The position numbers and the translations under genes are program-made. The notes under the pieces were generated by a model that was given only the letters and a program-made list of their open reading frames with translations, ran no database searches and had not been told where the DNA came from. Below are positions 26,001-36,600 of a DNA stretch of 64,000 nt, piece after piece (the first letter of the stretch is position 1; every line of letters starts with the position of its first letter). This DNA is from CBDCWQ01 sp965223435 (GTDB lineage: Bacteria; Myxococcota; Kuafuiibacteriia; Kuafuiibacteriales; Kuafuiibacteriaceae): positions 620,001 through 684,000 of the forward strand of contig CBDCWQ010000023.1 in the NCBI GenBank assembly GCA_965223435.1. Reading direction: 5' to 3'.

Positions 26001-29000
26001 TTGAGGATCACGTGTTCGACGACTGGGTGGAGCGGCTCGCAGCCCTTCGTTTTGCTTGGCACCAGGCTGGCGATGAAGGTTGGCCGTACCAATGGGTCGA
26101 AGCCTACGAGCGTCGCAACCGGGAGGCGGTGTTGAACGAAACCGTGTGGGACCTGGCGCATCTTTGCGACATGCCCATGATGAACCCGGTTTCGCACACC
26201 CATTCGTTCAGTGACGAGTTGGGGCTTTCGTGTGGTGCGGCAAGCGAAGCTTTTTCTGTTAGGCTTGAGGGGCGTTTGGGGGGGGCACCGTCATCCGATC
26301 TTGTCGTGGTGACGGCCAGCGATGGTGGCGAGACACTGCGATTTTCGCAGTGGGTGGGTGCCCTGCACGATCCATTGCCGCCACCCGCTGCGCTTCATGA
26401 TGGACCACCGGGTCTGACCTTGGGTACCCTTGAGGGATACGCGGCCGGTTTGGACGATCACCGGTTTCCGACGACCCGGACTCATTTTCGTTCGATTTGT
26501 CTCGGTTCTAGATCGAACCCGGCTCCGGATAGGCCAGCCTTTTGTGAACCCCCAAAAGATGGTGCCGATGCAGAGGAAGTGCAGGCGTTTTTGCGGAATC
26601 TTCGGTCCGAGGTCCTCGACCGGGCTCTGAGCGAGGGCGAGGAACAAGGGCATCCGGTCGCTTTTCAGCTGTGGGGTATCGACAGTGTGGAGGCGATGAA
26701 TCGAGGCTCCTCCATCTATTGGGCGCCCACCAGCATGGCGTTTCGTGCGGTGTTGGACCGAAATGTCACGGTTCTGTGGTGGTTCTTAGACATTCCGGTT
26801 GCCTCTTTTTCGCGCCCGGAACACGCGGATCGGGTGCGCAACACCTTGTGGCTGCGGCGGCTCATCAATCAAGAAGCGGACGGTGATCTGCTTCGGGTGG
26901 CGGCGGCCATAGAGCGGCCGATCGGCGTGGTCCATCATTGGCTGCGGGACGGGGTGCTGACCGAAAGCGCGTTTTTAACCCTTGACCAGGGTCTTGGACT
27001 CGGCCACCGCGCGGAGGGTTGGCGGGCACGATTGGCGCTCTCGTCTGGCGCTGGGGGTGCGGACTCGGTTGGGGCATCGCAAGCATTCGACTTCGACAGC
27101 GCTGGGCAGCCATCGCCGTCTGAACTGGCGACGGCCCTCAGGACGATGACGGGTGGTTTGATGACGGGGCGGTTCAAGGATGCGCCTCCTGACGTGGTGG
27201 CCGAGTGGGGGGGCCAGGTTTTGCTGGCTCCGAGTCGTTTGGCCTCTCGGTTTAAGCTACCGGCGAGCCGTTGGTTGGCAGAGGTTGCTGGGTTGCCCAA
27301 AGAATGGATTTTGGGCGCGGTGGTGGGATTGGATGCGGCGGCTTACCTCTCGAGCGCGGCCGTGGACGTTGGGCTTGATACCATTTTGGTTTCGGATGTG
27401 GCGCCGACTTCGCCGCTTTGGGAGCGCGTGGGGGTGGTATCTCCGGAAGCGGTCGTCGTTCAGCCTGCCGGAACCCACTTTAGAAGCGAAGACGTGCTTC
27501 GGGCGGAGGCCCTGATTCATCCCGAGGGCCCCATCTTGGATAATCCCCTTTCGAATCCGGGCGTCAGGTTCGACGACCAATCGGTGTACCTCATCCAGAT
27601 GGATTGGCTTGGGCTCGAGGTGCCTTTGGGTCACTTTGGGATTCTGACGCCGAGCGCCGAGTCCTTGTGGCCGGTTTTCAAGCTGAAGACCTCGCGCCCT
27701 CGGTCGGAGTTGCTTGAAGCTTTTGTCCACAACCACAAGTTTTGGCAACACATCGCCCCGTTCGCCGATACCCTGCCCGCAGAAGAACGTATTGCCTTCT
27801 TGTACATCGTAGAGCTCATGATTCGAGGGGACTTCGACCGCGCCAACGCCGAACGCTTGGCGGTAGGCGCAAGCAGCAACCACGATGCGCCGGGGGGTAA
27901 ACCTGCGGCAGATGTTTCGCCAAAAAGTGACCCAAAAGCCGGCACGTCCCTGTCCTCCGATAAGGTGCCGGCTGGGGTTCGCAACTGGACTCCTTACACG
28001 TTTGACCGGCGGATCTATGGCCATTTCAAGCACGGTGTGCTCCTGTTTGCCAAAAAATACCATGGCGACATGAAGCAGCTTACCCGTTTTTTCCAGTTGA
28101 TCGAACGGATCCCTCGGTTCAATGAGGCGCTCGATGACGGCTTGTATGTGATCTTGCCGGCGACTCCGGACAAAAAAGATGCGAGGTTGGTGCCCGAGGC
28201 CAGAGTAGAGATCGAAGAAGGACGTATGGTTGTCGTCGGCCATGTGCCTGAGAGTGATACCGGTGGTCTGCTTTCTTTGTGGCGGGCATTCGTGGATGTG
28301 CTGGTTGCGGATGGCTTGGTCTGGGCGGAGCTTGCACCGAACGGAACAGCGCTCATCGCCACCCAAAGCGGAAACATACGCACCTCCGAAAAGCCGAGAT
28401 ACGAACTCAGAGACGAACATGTTTTCATCATCAGCGGAGGCCGTTGGCTTCCAAAAACAGAGGGCCTCTCTATCAGAATGCACTATGTTTTTGATGGCAA
28501 GGCGTTGGCCGTCCTGTACCACACCAACAAGAACGTGATTGAGCGCACCATCGATACCGAGCTGTCGCCCTCGTCCTTCGAGTTCCAGCTCATCGAAGAA
28601 TCGCTGGACGATGACCAGCTGGCTCTTGCGCTCGCGGCTGAGGGTGAGGGGCTTCTTAGACGCATTCCGGAAAATCGGTTGTTCTTGCCTTCGGTGCATA
28701 GCGCTCACTTACACGGTGTTCTGGCGGTATTGGCTGAGATGGATGTGACCTCAGCCGCCTATACGGTGTACGAGCTTCGGCCGCTTGCTGAAGCTGCAAC
28801 AGATGTCCCCACGCTGCGGCTGGCGAGCATGCAGGTGCAACGGGGTAACCAGGGTAAGAGCGTGTGGTTCCATTTCTTGGTTGTTCCGGATTCGGAAGGC
28901 GACCGGCTCGCGGTCGACGTCCACTGGGACCACGATAAAAACAACCGTTTCTCAAAGGAAAAACCGGCCTACGTACCACTTCCCATTCTCAAGCCAGAAG

Positions 29001-30073
29001 ATAGGGCGTTGTCCGAAGAACTTTTCCGCAAGATCAACAACACCCCACCTACGGCCCTTGATGAGAGGGCCTCTCTTGCGTTTCTTGATACGGACGTTTT
29101 GACCGGTCTGGTACCCGGCGTTCAGTTGGTTGGGCCGATGGACGCTTCTGACAGTCGCGGGGACATTTTTGAAGCGATCGAGTCGGACTATCTGGTTATC
29201 TACAGCCTCCGCGAGGCGGTAGAATACCGTAAAATTAGCTTTCCGATCGACCACTACTGGTTTGCGCCGGTTTCTGCCGGACATAGCCTCATTTACACCC
29301 CCGACGGAAACTACGTGTACAAACTGTTTTTTGGTTATGGCGTAAACATGGGTCGCGAAGATTTTGCCGATGCGGTGTTCCACGAAGTGTGGCACGAACT
29401 GTTTTTCTCCTATTCTCCAAGGTTTCGCGCGGCGCTGTTCGATCGTTTTCATGCGCAGCCCTACTTCCAAAAAGCGCTGGCCTATCTTGAGGTTGACCCC
29501 GTACATTTCAGCAAGAAAAATTATGAAGAACGTTTTGCCACCGAGGCCTTGTCGGTGTGGAGCGAGCTCTTGCGTATCGCCATGCGCCAGTCGCCAGACA
29601 ATCCAACGCCCTTTCATGTTCGCGGGGTGAACCAGGAGCGAGCCATGAGGGACATGTTTGCCCGAGCGGCTCAGGCCGTCGGGTCAGGACAGCTCTCGAA
29701 GGAAAAGTATGACAACATGGTGAAACAGATCGGATTCTGGAACGAATTAGAAATCGATCAGGCAGCGAGCGATGAGGTGTATGCGCTTTTTGCTGGCGCG
29801 GACCCAGAACGTATCCTCAATGCACCCTTCGATGCCCCCGAGCTCGACTACCAGATTCAGCCGGGAGACATGCTCCTGTTCTCCAAGGGACTGCCGCCGT
29901 TTTTCAAGGAGATCCTTAACCAGCACGGGTACACCAGTCCAGACGCAACGTGGCAAAACGATGCCCACGCCAAAAAGGTCTGGGACGAACTTTCGCACGA
30001 ACTACGAATCGCCCTTAAAGAGTACTTCGAGCACCCCGAAGATTCCTCCCGGGGTCGGGCGCCTCGAGAGTGA
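20084..30073 (+). CDS. Giant exported paralog P2 with C-terminal HExxH metallopeptidase
   Basis: 3329 residues from the GTG at 20084, chosen because GAGGGGG lies 8 bases upstream and the first residues then form a clean signal peptide (VNRQELRGYRILLLALGLCA); the frame is open further upstream without such support. Order: GWNLV region, fibronectin-III-like domain (about 20640-20930), Asp-box propeller (SEDGGLTW, SDDGGQSW), CxCxxCWC (21536-21559), low-complexity 16-residue repeats (22802-22942), all-alpha domain (VYTQGIALAQ, TEHNVDALQVLNHAL, VDNCSWLSL), a relic of a lost S8 domain (LKLNDFRALPGG, about 24592-24627), a PPC-like beta domain, helical region, HTH-like segment (about 26857-27003), and a C-terminal zincin with HEVWH (29381-29395) and a probable third ligand in FATEA (Glu at 29543-29545). 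The spacing resembles the anthrax-lethal-factor type. Probably an exported protease. Confidence 0.95.
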   Translation: MNRQELRGYRILLLALGLCAASEPQSHDFKTTHQMVWEPGWNLVTISRPCVGLGVSTGSVSASLEEPGSAQEGPENVGSTALGRTGADPVAEALGRLKAVWVARTSHSDGGWWEALDRSPSLAPSALSETYWVLSERRQEVSLSCRGRAAPKLEAQVRWDAKQQIYLAKAPAQYDASGKGALRPPLLNPPMGLRAVLDGRDVTFQWATSRHWDDGVPIPEGIPIRYRMYRDGTPIFEGEDPRFADVLPSEGPHRYYVTASVVGADGVRWESERSEDIDVASPDALSPKAHGAFETPFTVAKVAGAALPQLSFAESGGQLMAHLAFVARERAAGLGDLVQVVRSTKGGRRDSWSLPLSVVTTEAVTISDLSLSSHRDRVVLAWIGKVLNTKRDEMSQLYLLESEDGGLTWPKEPRVVRSNAHPKRGLALAHDVLGALHAVWGEAGKIYYTKNFAGEPSNVFDQRRRKVADEVVKYLAKYEEGASGCRCPDCWCEESYAVGDEDGYVHWVEEYTMHEPSIHVDKRGIHIIARRSAMWDNVPVVNPLWQTMMATLPVYSNQVVPTERATRPVIGWRKTWKHAAEPGDPEKLSGLGAEFQYVYNGSWHHEDRIMVAERPLVEGAWSRVGEPQALGIESPDSASRSEWREGAWVAGVFQKWRIATVGVAGGDADQFSHPQVRSGANGRLYAVYERSRSPHPDASTKSALVLAHSDDGGQSWSEGLTVGQGTRPKIASTSNTVAVLAYHPRDDDRGPGRMPSGKIQVARTAAVAGVASESTNAVWHTEGAIHGAAHAPGARGLWGVPALVAYDDLLAAAWVGVPKGGAGQQDIMVSRAATLEPDQIKTHVVVSPSESLVSGRAAAFRVEVENQYHVAVPEELGAVRFVDGPTLRHDAQTASTPRQGFPGVEDSDAARFASDGASFGKDSDAAGSLNEEASFGGGSVAASLATAASLPADAYVLGGSTATLWRTFDDAGGHASVVVESARHLGVGLQSLPIASGSVDGNYARAVALRDGRYDSATGAQREFLPDPTNEDSAKLAEYARVWVYTQGIALAQAARRGEKSAASLARWLCDRAVRDPRDPTVILGWHFSHNTVGDGWKDFRLVTGASAWAVHGLGLYVSTGGAEAAFARACYQASLRGLLRAQTDSGLLTAGYTAAALETADGGEGYYRILDRLGYDDDIPRVRATNVVTEHNVDALQVLNHALHHREVLGLSEDELVVAKSSLKRAIFTHLWDPGQARVITGGTFDAAGAFVPSRFSAVDNCSWLSLSVDYASLTDEEVKKISACLHYTIKAFVKELPFGGDPQERLYLGTHYFPSDFRDPYIDLSAEDQQKQPKSYHLEATAGVILGLWRFAENTEHEDVATFRRMANTLWAEMQRFVRDHDFPYSSQRIHNLSTQLQSSTAAIWFIDVYDHRHFAQQHWDRPLKTYARADVDLNPRPIQVSLEDKQVPQAVPAQAVTAKMLRDHFIDQEQALDRAVLDQESHIVDQRIWSPQNLDVLDHRLKLNDFRALPGGGQTSVVEDKIPEPGAEAQYHVHLPEGVPLRVAVEPLWPDAVTEPTLWPSVKLIEPNGKWQNVDAEASGASAELGPLATMQFFGDDRYRLVVTGLSATTGPFRLRLTLGDAKRAVPPAPSALTLEDHTLQTLAWLALGRVDDAKNSVAPILSSFEAWSSTGRDASSLVGEGPGARVPLEETALGLYGLLQYASHQTAPGDAPSSWSVVGRWLPDVATEALARSGDATPSVSSWVYVYFALDAALLLLEGSVAAPDGPEREGVPSVLSGGASSIETFGALREAVLGRLTAEVWGEVRGLLAKGLASAHEITRGDLVLYGLFSLQQGELDRVHEVLHVLQARGPSTGSDAQGPGNGGLLGSEEGLAMLLRAASPLDPRYEELAVARLLALPPSANGSRSALRILVHRPGGVLGIRVGPTAWMRDLDDRNPSTNLGVHFQMRREQLASRFRDGLYTLLASGFEDHVFDDWVERLAALRFAWHQAGDEGWPYQWVEAYERRNREAVLNETVWDLAHLCDMPMMNPVSHTHSFSDELGLSCGAASEAFSVRLEGRLGGAPSSDLVVVTASDGGETLRFSQWVGALHDPLPPPAALHDGPPGLTLGTLEGYAAGLDDHRFPTTRTHFRSICLGSRSNPAPDRPAFCEPPKDGADAEEVQAFLRNLRSEVLDRALSEGEEQGHPVAFQLWGIDSVEAMNRGSSIYWAPTSMAFRAVLDRNVTVLWWFLDIPVASFSRPEHADRVRNTLWLRRLINQEADGDLLRVAAAIERPIGVVHHWLRDGVLTESAFLTLDQGLGLGHRAEGWRARLALSSGAGGADSVGASQAFDFDSAGQPSPSELATALRTMTGGLMTGRFKDAPPDVVAEWGGQVLLAPSRLASRFKLPASRWLAEVAGLPKEWILGAVVGLDAAAYLSSAAVDVGLDTILVSDVAPTSPLWERVGVVSPEAVVVQPAGTHFRSEDVLRAEALIHPEGPILDNPLSNPGVRFDDQSVYLIQMDWLGLEVPLGHFGILTPSAESLWPVFKLKTSRPRSELLEAFVHNHKFWQHIAPFADTLPAEERIAFLYIVELMIRGDFDRANAERLAVGASSNHDAPGGKPAADVSPKSDPKAGTSLSSDKVPAGVRNWTPYTFDRRIYGHFKHGVLLFAKKYHGDMKQLTRFFQLIERIPRFNEALDDGLYVILPATPDKKDARLVPEARVEIEEGRMVVVGHVPESDTGGLLSLWRAFVDVLVADGLVWAELAPNGTALIATQSGNIRTSEKPRYELRDEHVFIISGGRWLPKTEGLSIRMHYVFDGKALAVLYHTNKNVIERTIDTELSPSSFEFQLIEESLDDDQLALALAAEGEGLLRRIPENRLFLPSVHSAHLHGVLAVLAEMDVTSAAYTVYELRPLAEAATDVPTLRLASMQVQRGNQGKSVWFHFLVVPDSEGDRLAVDVHWDHDKNNRFSKEKPAYVPLPILKPEDRALSEELFRKINNTPPTALDERASLAFLDTDVLTGLVPGVQLVGPMDASDSRGDIFEAIESDYLVIYSLREAVEYRKISFPIDHYWFAPVSAGHSLIYTPDGNYVYKLFFGYGVNMGREDFADAVFHEVWHELFFSYSPRFRAALFDRFHAQPYFQKALAYLEVDPVHFSKKNYEERFATEALSVWSELLRIAMRQSPDNPTPFHVRGVNQERAMRDMFARAAQAVGSGQLSKEKYDNMVKQIGFWNELEIDQAASDEVYALFAGADPERILNAPFDAPELDYQIQPGDMLLFSKGLPPFFKEILNQHGYTSPDATWQNDAHAKKVWDELSHELRIALKEYFEHPEDSSRGRAPRE
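22802..22942 (+). repeat. Three degenerate 16-residue repeats in P2
   Basis: SDAARFASDGASFGKD, SDAAGSLNEEASFGGG and SVAASLATAASLPAD follow one another in frame (48, 48 and 45 bases). They are visible at the protein level only and sit in the linker before the all-alpha domain. They look like a flexible spacer that has grown by duplication. Confidence 0.6.
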
Positions 30074-30185
30074 CGGGCACGCACTTCCGAAAACCTGCGG
30101 TGGGCAAACGCACTCGGAATAACCCCCGGTGAATGCTGTTCGCCTATGGCGTTCGGCTTCGAGTTGAGTCAAACACTGAACCCAA

Positions 30186-30653
30186 GTGGCGATCATCGAG
30201 TACGACTTTTTCGTGGATGCTCCGCTCGAGCGGGTCTTTGACCTCAGTCGTTCCACCAAAATGCACGTGTACTCGACGCAGGAGACCGAGGAAAGGTTGG
30301 TCAGCGGAGCCGAAGGTCTCCTTGCCCTCGATGATGAAGTGACCTGGGAGGCGGTGCATCTTGGGGTTCGGCAGCGCTTAACGGCTCGGGTGACTCGATT
30401 CGAGCGGCCGCGTTATTTTCGAGATTCGATGGTGAAAGGTGCATTTCGGCGTTTTGACCACGATCATGAATTTGAGGCACAAGGTGAGGGCACCAAGGTT
30501 CGAGAGCGCTTTGATTTCAATGCGCCCTGGGGGCCGATAGGCGTTTTTGCTGAGCGACTTTTTCTCACGCGCTACATGCGGCAGTTTTTGAAGCGTAGGG
30601 CTGGTGCGATAAAAGCCGTCGCAGAGTCCGATGACTGGAGCCGCTACCTTTAG
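30186..30653 (+). CDS. SRPBCC-superfamily ligand-binding protein
   Basis: This 155-residue protein has the pattern of a START/Bet-v1-like SRPBCC domain over its whole length: FFVDAPLERVFDLSRSTKMH at the N terminus, alternating strands, RPRYFRDSMVKGAFRRFDHD in the middle and a long C-terminal helix (RYMRQFLKRRAGAIKAVAES). Such proteins bind hydrophobic ligands in a deep cavity. The GTG start has no strong ribosome binding site. It lies 112 bases after P2 on the same strand and could be cotranscribed; its 3' end is 22 bases from the converging end of P3. Whether it serves the giant proteins (for example as an immunity or accessory protein) cannot be told from sequence. Confidence 0.8.
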   Translation: MAIIEYDFFVDAPLERVFDLSRSTKMHVYSTQETEERLVSGAEGLLALDDEVTWEAVHLGVRQRLTARVTRFERPRYFRDSMVKGAFRRFDHDHEFEAQGEGTKVRERFDFNAPWGPIGVFAERLFLTRYMRQFLKRRAGAIKAVAESDDWSRYL

Positions 30654-30675
30654 CGCTCGGACCTCCAAGCCTCGG

Positions 30676-33600
30676 TCAGTCCTCCGGAGAGCCCTCAGAC
30701 GATCGTGTGAGGGCGTCACGGACAACCACTTTGACTTCGACGTTGAGGAGCCGACGGTCCGTCGCGCTTTCGATGACTTGAAAGCGGTCGCGAACCCAAG
30801 GGCCGCCTTGGACCGTTGGATGGATCTCAAAGAAGCGAGCCGCATCAACTTCGAACTTGAGCTCAAGCCATGTTCGGCCGTGTTCATCGACGCCATCACC
30901 CTCGTGGGATACGTTGACGAAGTGGCCCCCCCGGAGGGTGGAACTCACCGTGGGATAAAGAACAACGTATTGAGCTGGCGGCGTGAAGGCGCCATCGGCG
31001 AATTCGAACTGTAGGGTCCATCCTCCGTCTGGGCGTCTTTGTTTGGGGTCGAGCGCCTGATGAAATTCATCGTATGCGACGGTGTCGATGGCTGGGTCGG
31101 CCCCGAAATTTCTGGCGTTTGTGGCCGTGCTTTCTCTCCACACGCGATCTTCGTCGATCCAGGGCGTATCATGACGGTCTTGGGACCAAAGGTCAGGCTG
31201 ATAATGCTGGGTACCCGGGATACCGAAAGTGACCACAAAATCTCCGGTGGGTGGATAGATGTGTGAGAACCGCTGGCCGGTCCGAAAAGAGGCTTCGATG
31301 AGGGACTTCACATCGCCTCTAGAAGGGGACAAGTGCGCCATGGATGCTGGATGGAGGTGTCCCATGGTATAGGGGACCTCGGCGAAGAACGATAGATCGA
31401 CCTCGACTTGGTCGCCATCGCCGGGAACGAGGACGAAGAGCTTGTGGCGCGGCAGATACAGCTGGATTAATTCTGTCTCTGTTTTTGCGTGGCGCTCCTG
31501 GATGGTTCGTAGAGGAAACTCGTTTTGAGCGCATTCTGCCTGCGGGAATTCGACGATTCCCTTGCAAGAAACAAGTTGGACGTTGGGTTGGTTGGGAGGG
31601 GTATACTCGATGGGAAGAACGACAGATGGGGTGCCATCGCTAAACTCTGCAGTGGCCGTGCCCCCGTCCAGATCGACCTGGTAGTTCTTCGTGTACGATG
31701 CTTGTTCCCAGGGTGTGAAGCTGGGGTCGTCTCCCAGTAAGCGGATTTGCCAATCGTCCACAAAGGCCGTTGTTCCCTCGTTTGCCTTCAACTGGAAGTC
31801 GATCGGTGCGTCCGAGACGGCGGCTGGGCGGCCTGATTCGCCATCGGGGGTCCTCAGGTGGGCCGCCCATATTGGTCCTTGGGCGTCTGGTCCGAGCGCT
31901 TCGCTCAGAACTTCGAAGTCGGTGGTTGATATCGTTCCGGTTCGCATCCAGCGGTGCACCACGTTGGGAGAACGGTCCACGAGGTTGGCTACGCGCAAAG
32001 GATCGCCCTCGGCATGGTCGTTGATAATCCGACGAACGTGTCGGGCATCATCGGCGACCGAAAGGGCTCGTTGGGGGTCGTAACTTTGGAGAGGAATATC
32101 GGAATACCACCACTCGAGGTCGAGGGGCTCTTCAGCGTTCGCCACCATGCGAAAGACCGCTTCGGTGGGGTGCCAATGCATCGGGGAACCCGGGTTCAAT
32201 GCGCCTACCGTGTCAACCCGCCACAGTTGAAACGCGACGGGCATGGGTTTTTGGGCCGCCAACTGAAGAGCGTGGTGAAGCGTTTCGGTGAGTCGATTGC
32301 GCAGGAACCCCGGCACTTCCTCCGGACGTGCGGTGGCATGGAGTGGTTGGCAAAATTCCGGAGACTCTGCGTGGCGCCCGTACAAGCAGGTGTCTACATA
32401 GTGGTCAAAAAGCCTTGGGACAAATCCGTTGCCTCCTCCCCGTGGCATGGTCCCCAGCGCCAGACCGTAAGGTGGGCGCACGCCTTCGATGCCCTGATGA
32501 CGTTGGAAAGTGCCTTCCGGAAGACGGTGTTCCAAAAGGTCTTTCGGGCTGGGGAGCGGGTCATGAAGGGTTTGAATCAACTGGTTGAAGCGAAGGGACT
32601 CTCCCGCCCGGTCGATGAAATGGTTCAGCGTGTTTGCCCTTTGACCTCCGAGTCTTTTTCTCAGGATCGCTTCCCACGTCGCGCTGGCCAATGAACAGGA
32701 CAGACCCATATGGTCCTCGAACGTGTGGATCTCGGACACCCTGTGCAACATCGGTACCTCGCACAGGTGGCTGAGGTCCCACAGTGTCCGGTCGAACTCC
32801 ACGTCGCGATTCCGAAACTCGTAGGCCTCAAGCCATTCGAATGGAAGGCGTTTGGCTTCGGTTTGGGCGTAGGCAAACCGAATTTGGTCCAATCGCTCCA
32901 CCCAATGATCCACGGTGTGGGGCGCCCGGTCAGAAGCCAGGAGCGCATAGAGCGCGTCTCTGAACGGAACAGTGAGGTCGAGCCCCAGGCTAAAAACGTT
33001 CATCGTTGTGCTTCGATGTTCGAAAGTATGTTCGGGAGGGTGGTCGGCCCGGGGCGTCCAGGCGCTCGGACCGGCTCGAATCCCGAAAATCCCGGTCGGA
33101 AGATGAGCGAGGACTCGAACGGCCACTTGTTTATCGAGAAGTTGTGACGCTGGGCTTTGGACCATCGACGCCAAGGCCATTTCTTCGAGCCGTGAATCAA
33201 ATGAGCCCAGCGCGCGGTAGAGAAGAAGGAGGGCCTCTGGCAATTCTGTCCAGCGAGCGGAGGGGACCGCCTCCTGAGGTGGGTTGGTTGGCTCGAGCGT
33301 CGATAGGAGCATCTGGAGGGTTTCGATGTCACCCTGGTCGAGGAGAAACAGGCCAAACAACAGACGATCCCCGGGGCGAAAGCTGCTGCCCCCACCGGAG
33401 GTGGTTTCGAAAGCGTGGTCTCGTTTGGCATGCCCTCGAAGAGCCAGGAGCCTCTCCATGATAAGACGTCTCCAGGACCCGACCGAGCCGGCGAGTGCAT
33501 GGTCCTCTAAAAAGATCTGCGTAGCCAGGTCGCTCACAAAGTACCCATAAACCCACGCGGCCAGGTCAGTGACGTTCTTCGAACCGGGGTCGAGAAGCGG

Positions 33601-36600
33601 TTCGAACAGCGCGGGAAGCTTGTGCTCGACCGTGGTGAAGAGGTTCTCGTCATAGTTTTTGCCGGGCGTTTGGACGATGGCTTGTAGGAGGGCATAGAGG
33701 CCCAAGAGTTGGTCGGCAGCCGGGGCGTCGTCGAACATGGAAAGCAAACCAGAGATTTCGTTCCGAGCGCGGGAATGGTCGAAGAGCGCCAGCCAGGCAA
33801 GCGTCCGGAGGGCGCGTTCCTCGAGAGAGGTCGCCTGGGCCGGGGTCGCAACTGCTTCCGTCGGACCGCCCTGGCCTAAGTGAACACGCAAGCGAAAGGG
33901 GCCGGTCGAGTCATCTAGGCCAGAAATGAAGAACTGGTAGGTTGGATCGCCATAATAGTTCATGGTGGCGAGTGGCCCGATCGTGATGCTGTCGCCCGTT
34001 GATTGGGCTGCGACCAAGCGCCTTTCCCCATTGGGCTGGACCATTTCCAAACGGGGCCTGAGGGTCGGCTCGATGTCGGCATCAAGCCACAGAGGTTCCA
34101 CCGTCACGTGGAGTGGCTCCCCCGGCTCAAGCCGCAAAATGTAGCGCACGTCCGCGCCTGGCTGCTCAATCTTGTCTTCGATGGCTGACGCTTTTCCCGC
34201 GCTTTTTTTGGGCAGCGGTTCAAACTGGGCCAGGCGCAGGTGTTGCAGCGCGCGAAAGACGTTCAGTCTCCCGCCCGATATGGCTTTGCCCTCGAGCGAG
34301 GGTCGTCTATCGACCCCGTCCATGATGGCTTGGCGAATCTGTTTGGGTGTAGCGTCCGGGGCCACCCGCCACGCCAATAGGGCGGCGCCCGACACCAAAG
34401 GCGCTGCGAGACTGTTTCCCTGCGGAGCGCCAAGCTTGGGCTCACCCGAAGACACCGAGTAGTGGTAGGTGGGGGCTGCGATTTCCAGGCCGTTGCCGCT
34501 GTCGAATACCGGTTGGTCGTGGGCATCGCTGGTGAAAACGCCGAGAAAGTTCTCAGCCCATAGCTCCGCCGGAATGCTGATGACGTCTTTTTTGTTGGAG
34601 GCTGCTGCGACGACCACGATGCCGGCGTCGTTGGCGCTCTGTATGGCCTTCATGAAGTCGGCACGGGTCGCGTGCCCGAGTCCCATGGCCGGCACCGCAT
34701 TGAGAAGGTTGAGAATAGAAATCTCCAGCCCCAAACTCAAGTTGATGACCCGGACATCTGCGCCCCCCAAGCCCTGATTGTGTCGCCGCCTCATGGCGGT
34801 GGCGTATTCCATGCCATGGATAATTTGGGCCATCTGCGTCCTTGGGGTGAACATCTCCAGCACCGGAATCCCCGACATGTAGGGCCAGGGACTCTGCCGG
34901 AGCGCCATGACCTGGGCGCCGGGTGCTACCCCGGAAAAAGTGGTGTCGGGGTGGGCGGCAAGCCATCGAGCGACCGTCGTGCCGTGACCGGTCTTTCCTC
35001 GGGGATGGTTGTCGTTGTCGAAGAAATCCCAGCCCCAGGTGTCATCGATATGTCCGTTCTTGTCGTTGTCGATATCATCGCCGGGAATCTCACCAGGATT
35101 TTGCCAATAGTTGAGATCGGCGAGGTCTGGCTTAAATCCGGAATCCACCACAGCCACAACGAAATCTCCAGGGTCCCGCACGATGGACCAGGCTTCGGGC
35201 ATATCGATGTCGACATCGAACTGCGACGCATCAACCTGCCCGATGTTGTGGAGGTAGGTTTGCTCGTCAAAAAAACCATGGTATTCCGGGTTCCAGATCG
35301 CTTGATCTGCGACGTGACTGTTTTGAGGGGTTTGTGCGTTGAGGCTGGCTTCGGCTTGGGACAGGTCTTCTCTCAGCATCTTGGCGGTGACGGCGTGGGT
35401 CCAAATGGGTTCTGAGTCGGTGTCGCCCCAGGCCACCTGCTTTAGGCTGTTTGTGGTGATGGGGGCGCGCGCGTAGCTTTTGAGAGGGCGGTCGGCGCTT
35501 CGCTGCCGGCGGGCTTCATCGTCCCAAACGTCGATGAACCAGATGGCGGCGGTGCTGGACTCGAGTGTCGTAGACAGATTGTGAATACGCTGACTCGAAT
35601 AGGGAAAGCCGTGATCTCGAACGAAGCGCTGCATTCCGGACCACAGATCATCACCCACGCCCTGGAAATGGCGCGCGTCCTGGTGGCCGGACTCATGGGC
35701 GAAACGCCAGAGGCCTAAAATAACCCCAGAGGTAGCCTCCAGGTGGTAGGACTTGGGCTGTTGGGCTTGCTCTGCTGGAGTGAGATCAATGTATGGATCT
35801 TTGAAGTCCGCGGGGAAGTAATGGGTGCCGAGGTAGCGTCGGTCTTGGGGATCGTCGGTGAACGGAAGTTCTTTCACAAACGCAGCGATGGTGTAATGAA
35901 GGCAAAGCGCGATCTGGTTGATCTCCTCTTCTTTTAAAGACGCATAGTCCACCGACAGCGAAAGCCAGCTGCAATTGTCCACCGCAGAGAAACGACTTTG
36001 CACGAAGCCCCCGTCCTTGCGAAACTCGCCTCCCGTGATCATGCGTTTTTCATGGGGGTCCCAAAGTTCATGAAAAAGGGCACGCCGGAGCGCGTTTCGG
36101 GCCGAGCGGATAACCTCGTCGTCGAGGGCCAAAGCGGCATCGTGGTGCAAGGCATGGTTCAGCACGCTGAGGGCATCGAGGTTGTGCTCGGTGACCACGT
36201 TGGTGGCGCGGATCCGCGGGGTGGCGTCGTCGTAGCCGAGCTCGTCCAATACCTGGTAGTATTCGATACCGCCAGGCGCTGCCGCGAGGGCGGAGGCCGA
36301 AAAACCCGCCGTGAACAGGCCCGAGTCCGTCTGACTTTTGAGGAGACCACGGAGGGCCGCTTGATAGCAGGCCAAAGCATCGTCCAGGCCGAAGCGGCCG
36401 GCGCCATCATCGGCTGGGGGAGGGACATCAGAAGTCAGGAAGTGGCCGAGACCATGGATGGCCCAAGTCGTGGCACCGGTGACCAGACGAAAGTCTTTCC
36501 AGTCGTCATCGCGGGTGTTGTGTGAGAAATGCCAGCCGAGAATGGTGTCAGGGTCGTTTTGATCGCGCACCGCATGGTCGCACAGCCACCGAGCCAGCGG

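Noticed and set aside
27257..28708. 483-codon open frame opposite P2
   Set aside because: Antisense shadow of a region of P2 that is conserved in P1; no start signal or recognisable family.
30186..30653. SRPBCC protein as an immunity protein for P2 or P3
   Set aside because: Its position would fit, but the family is a general ligand-binding fold and nothing in the sequence links it to protease inhibition.
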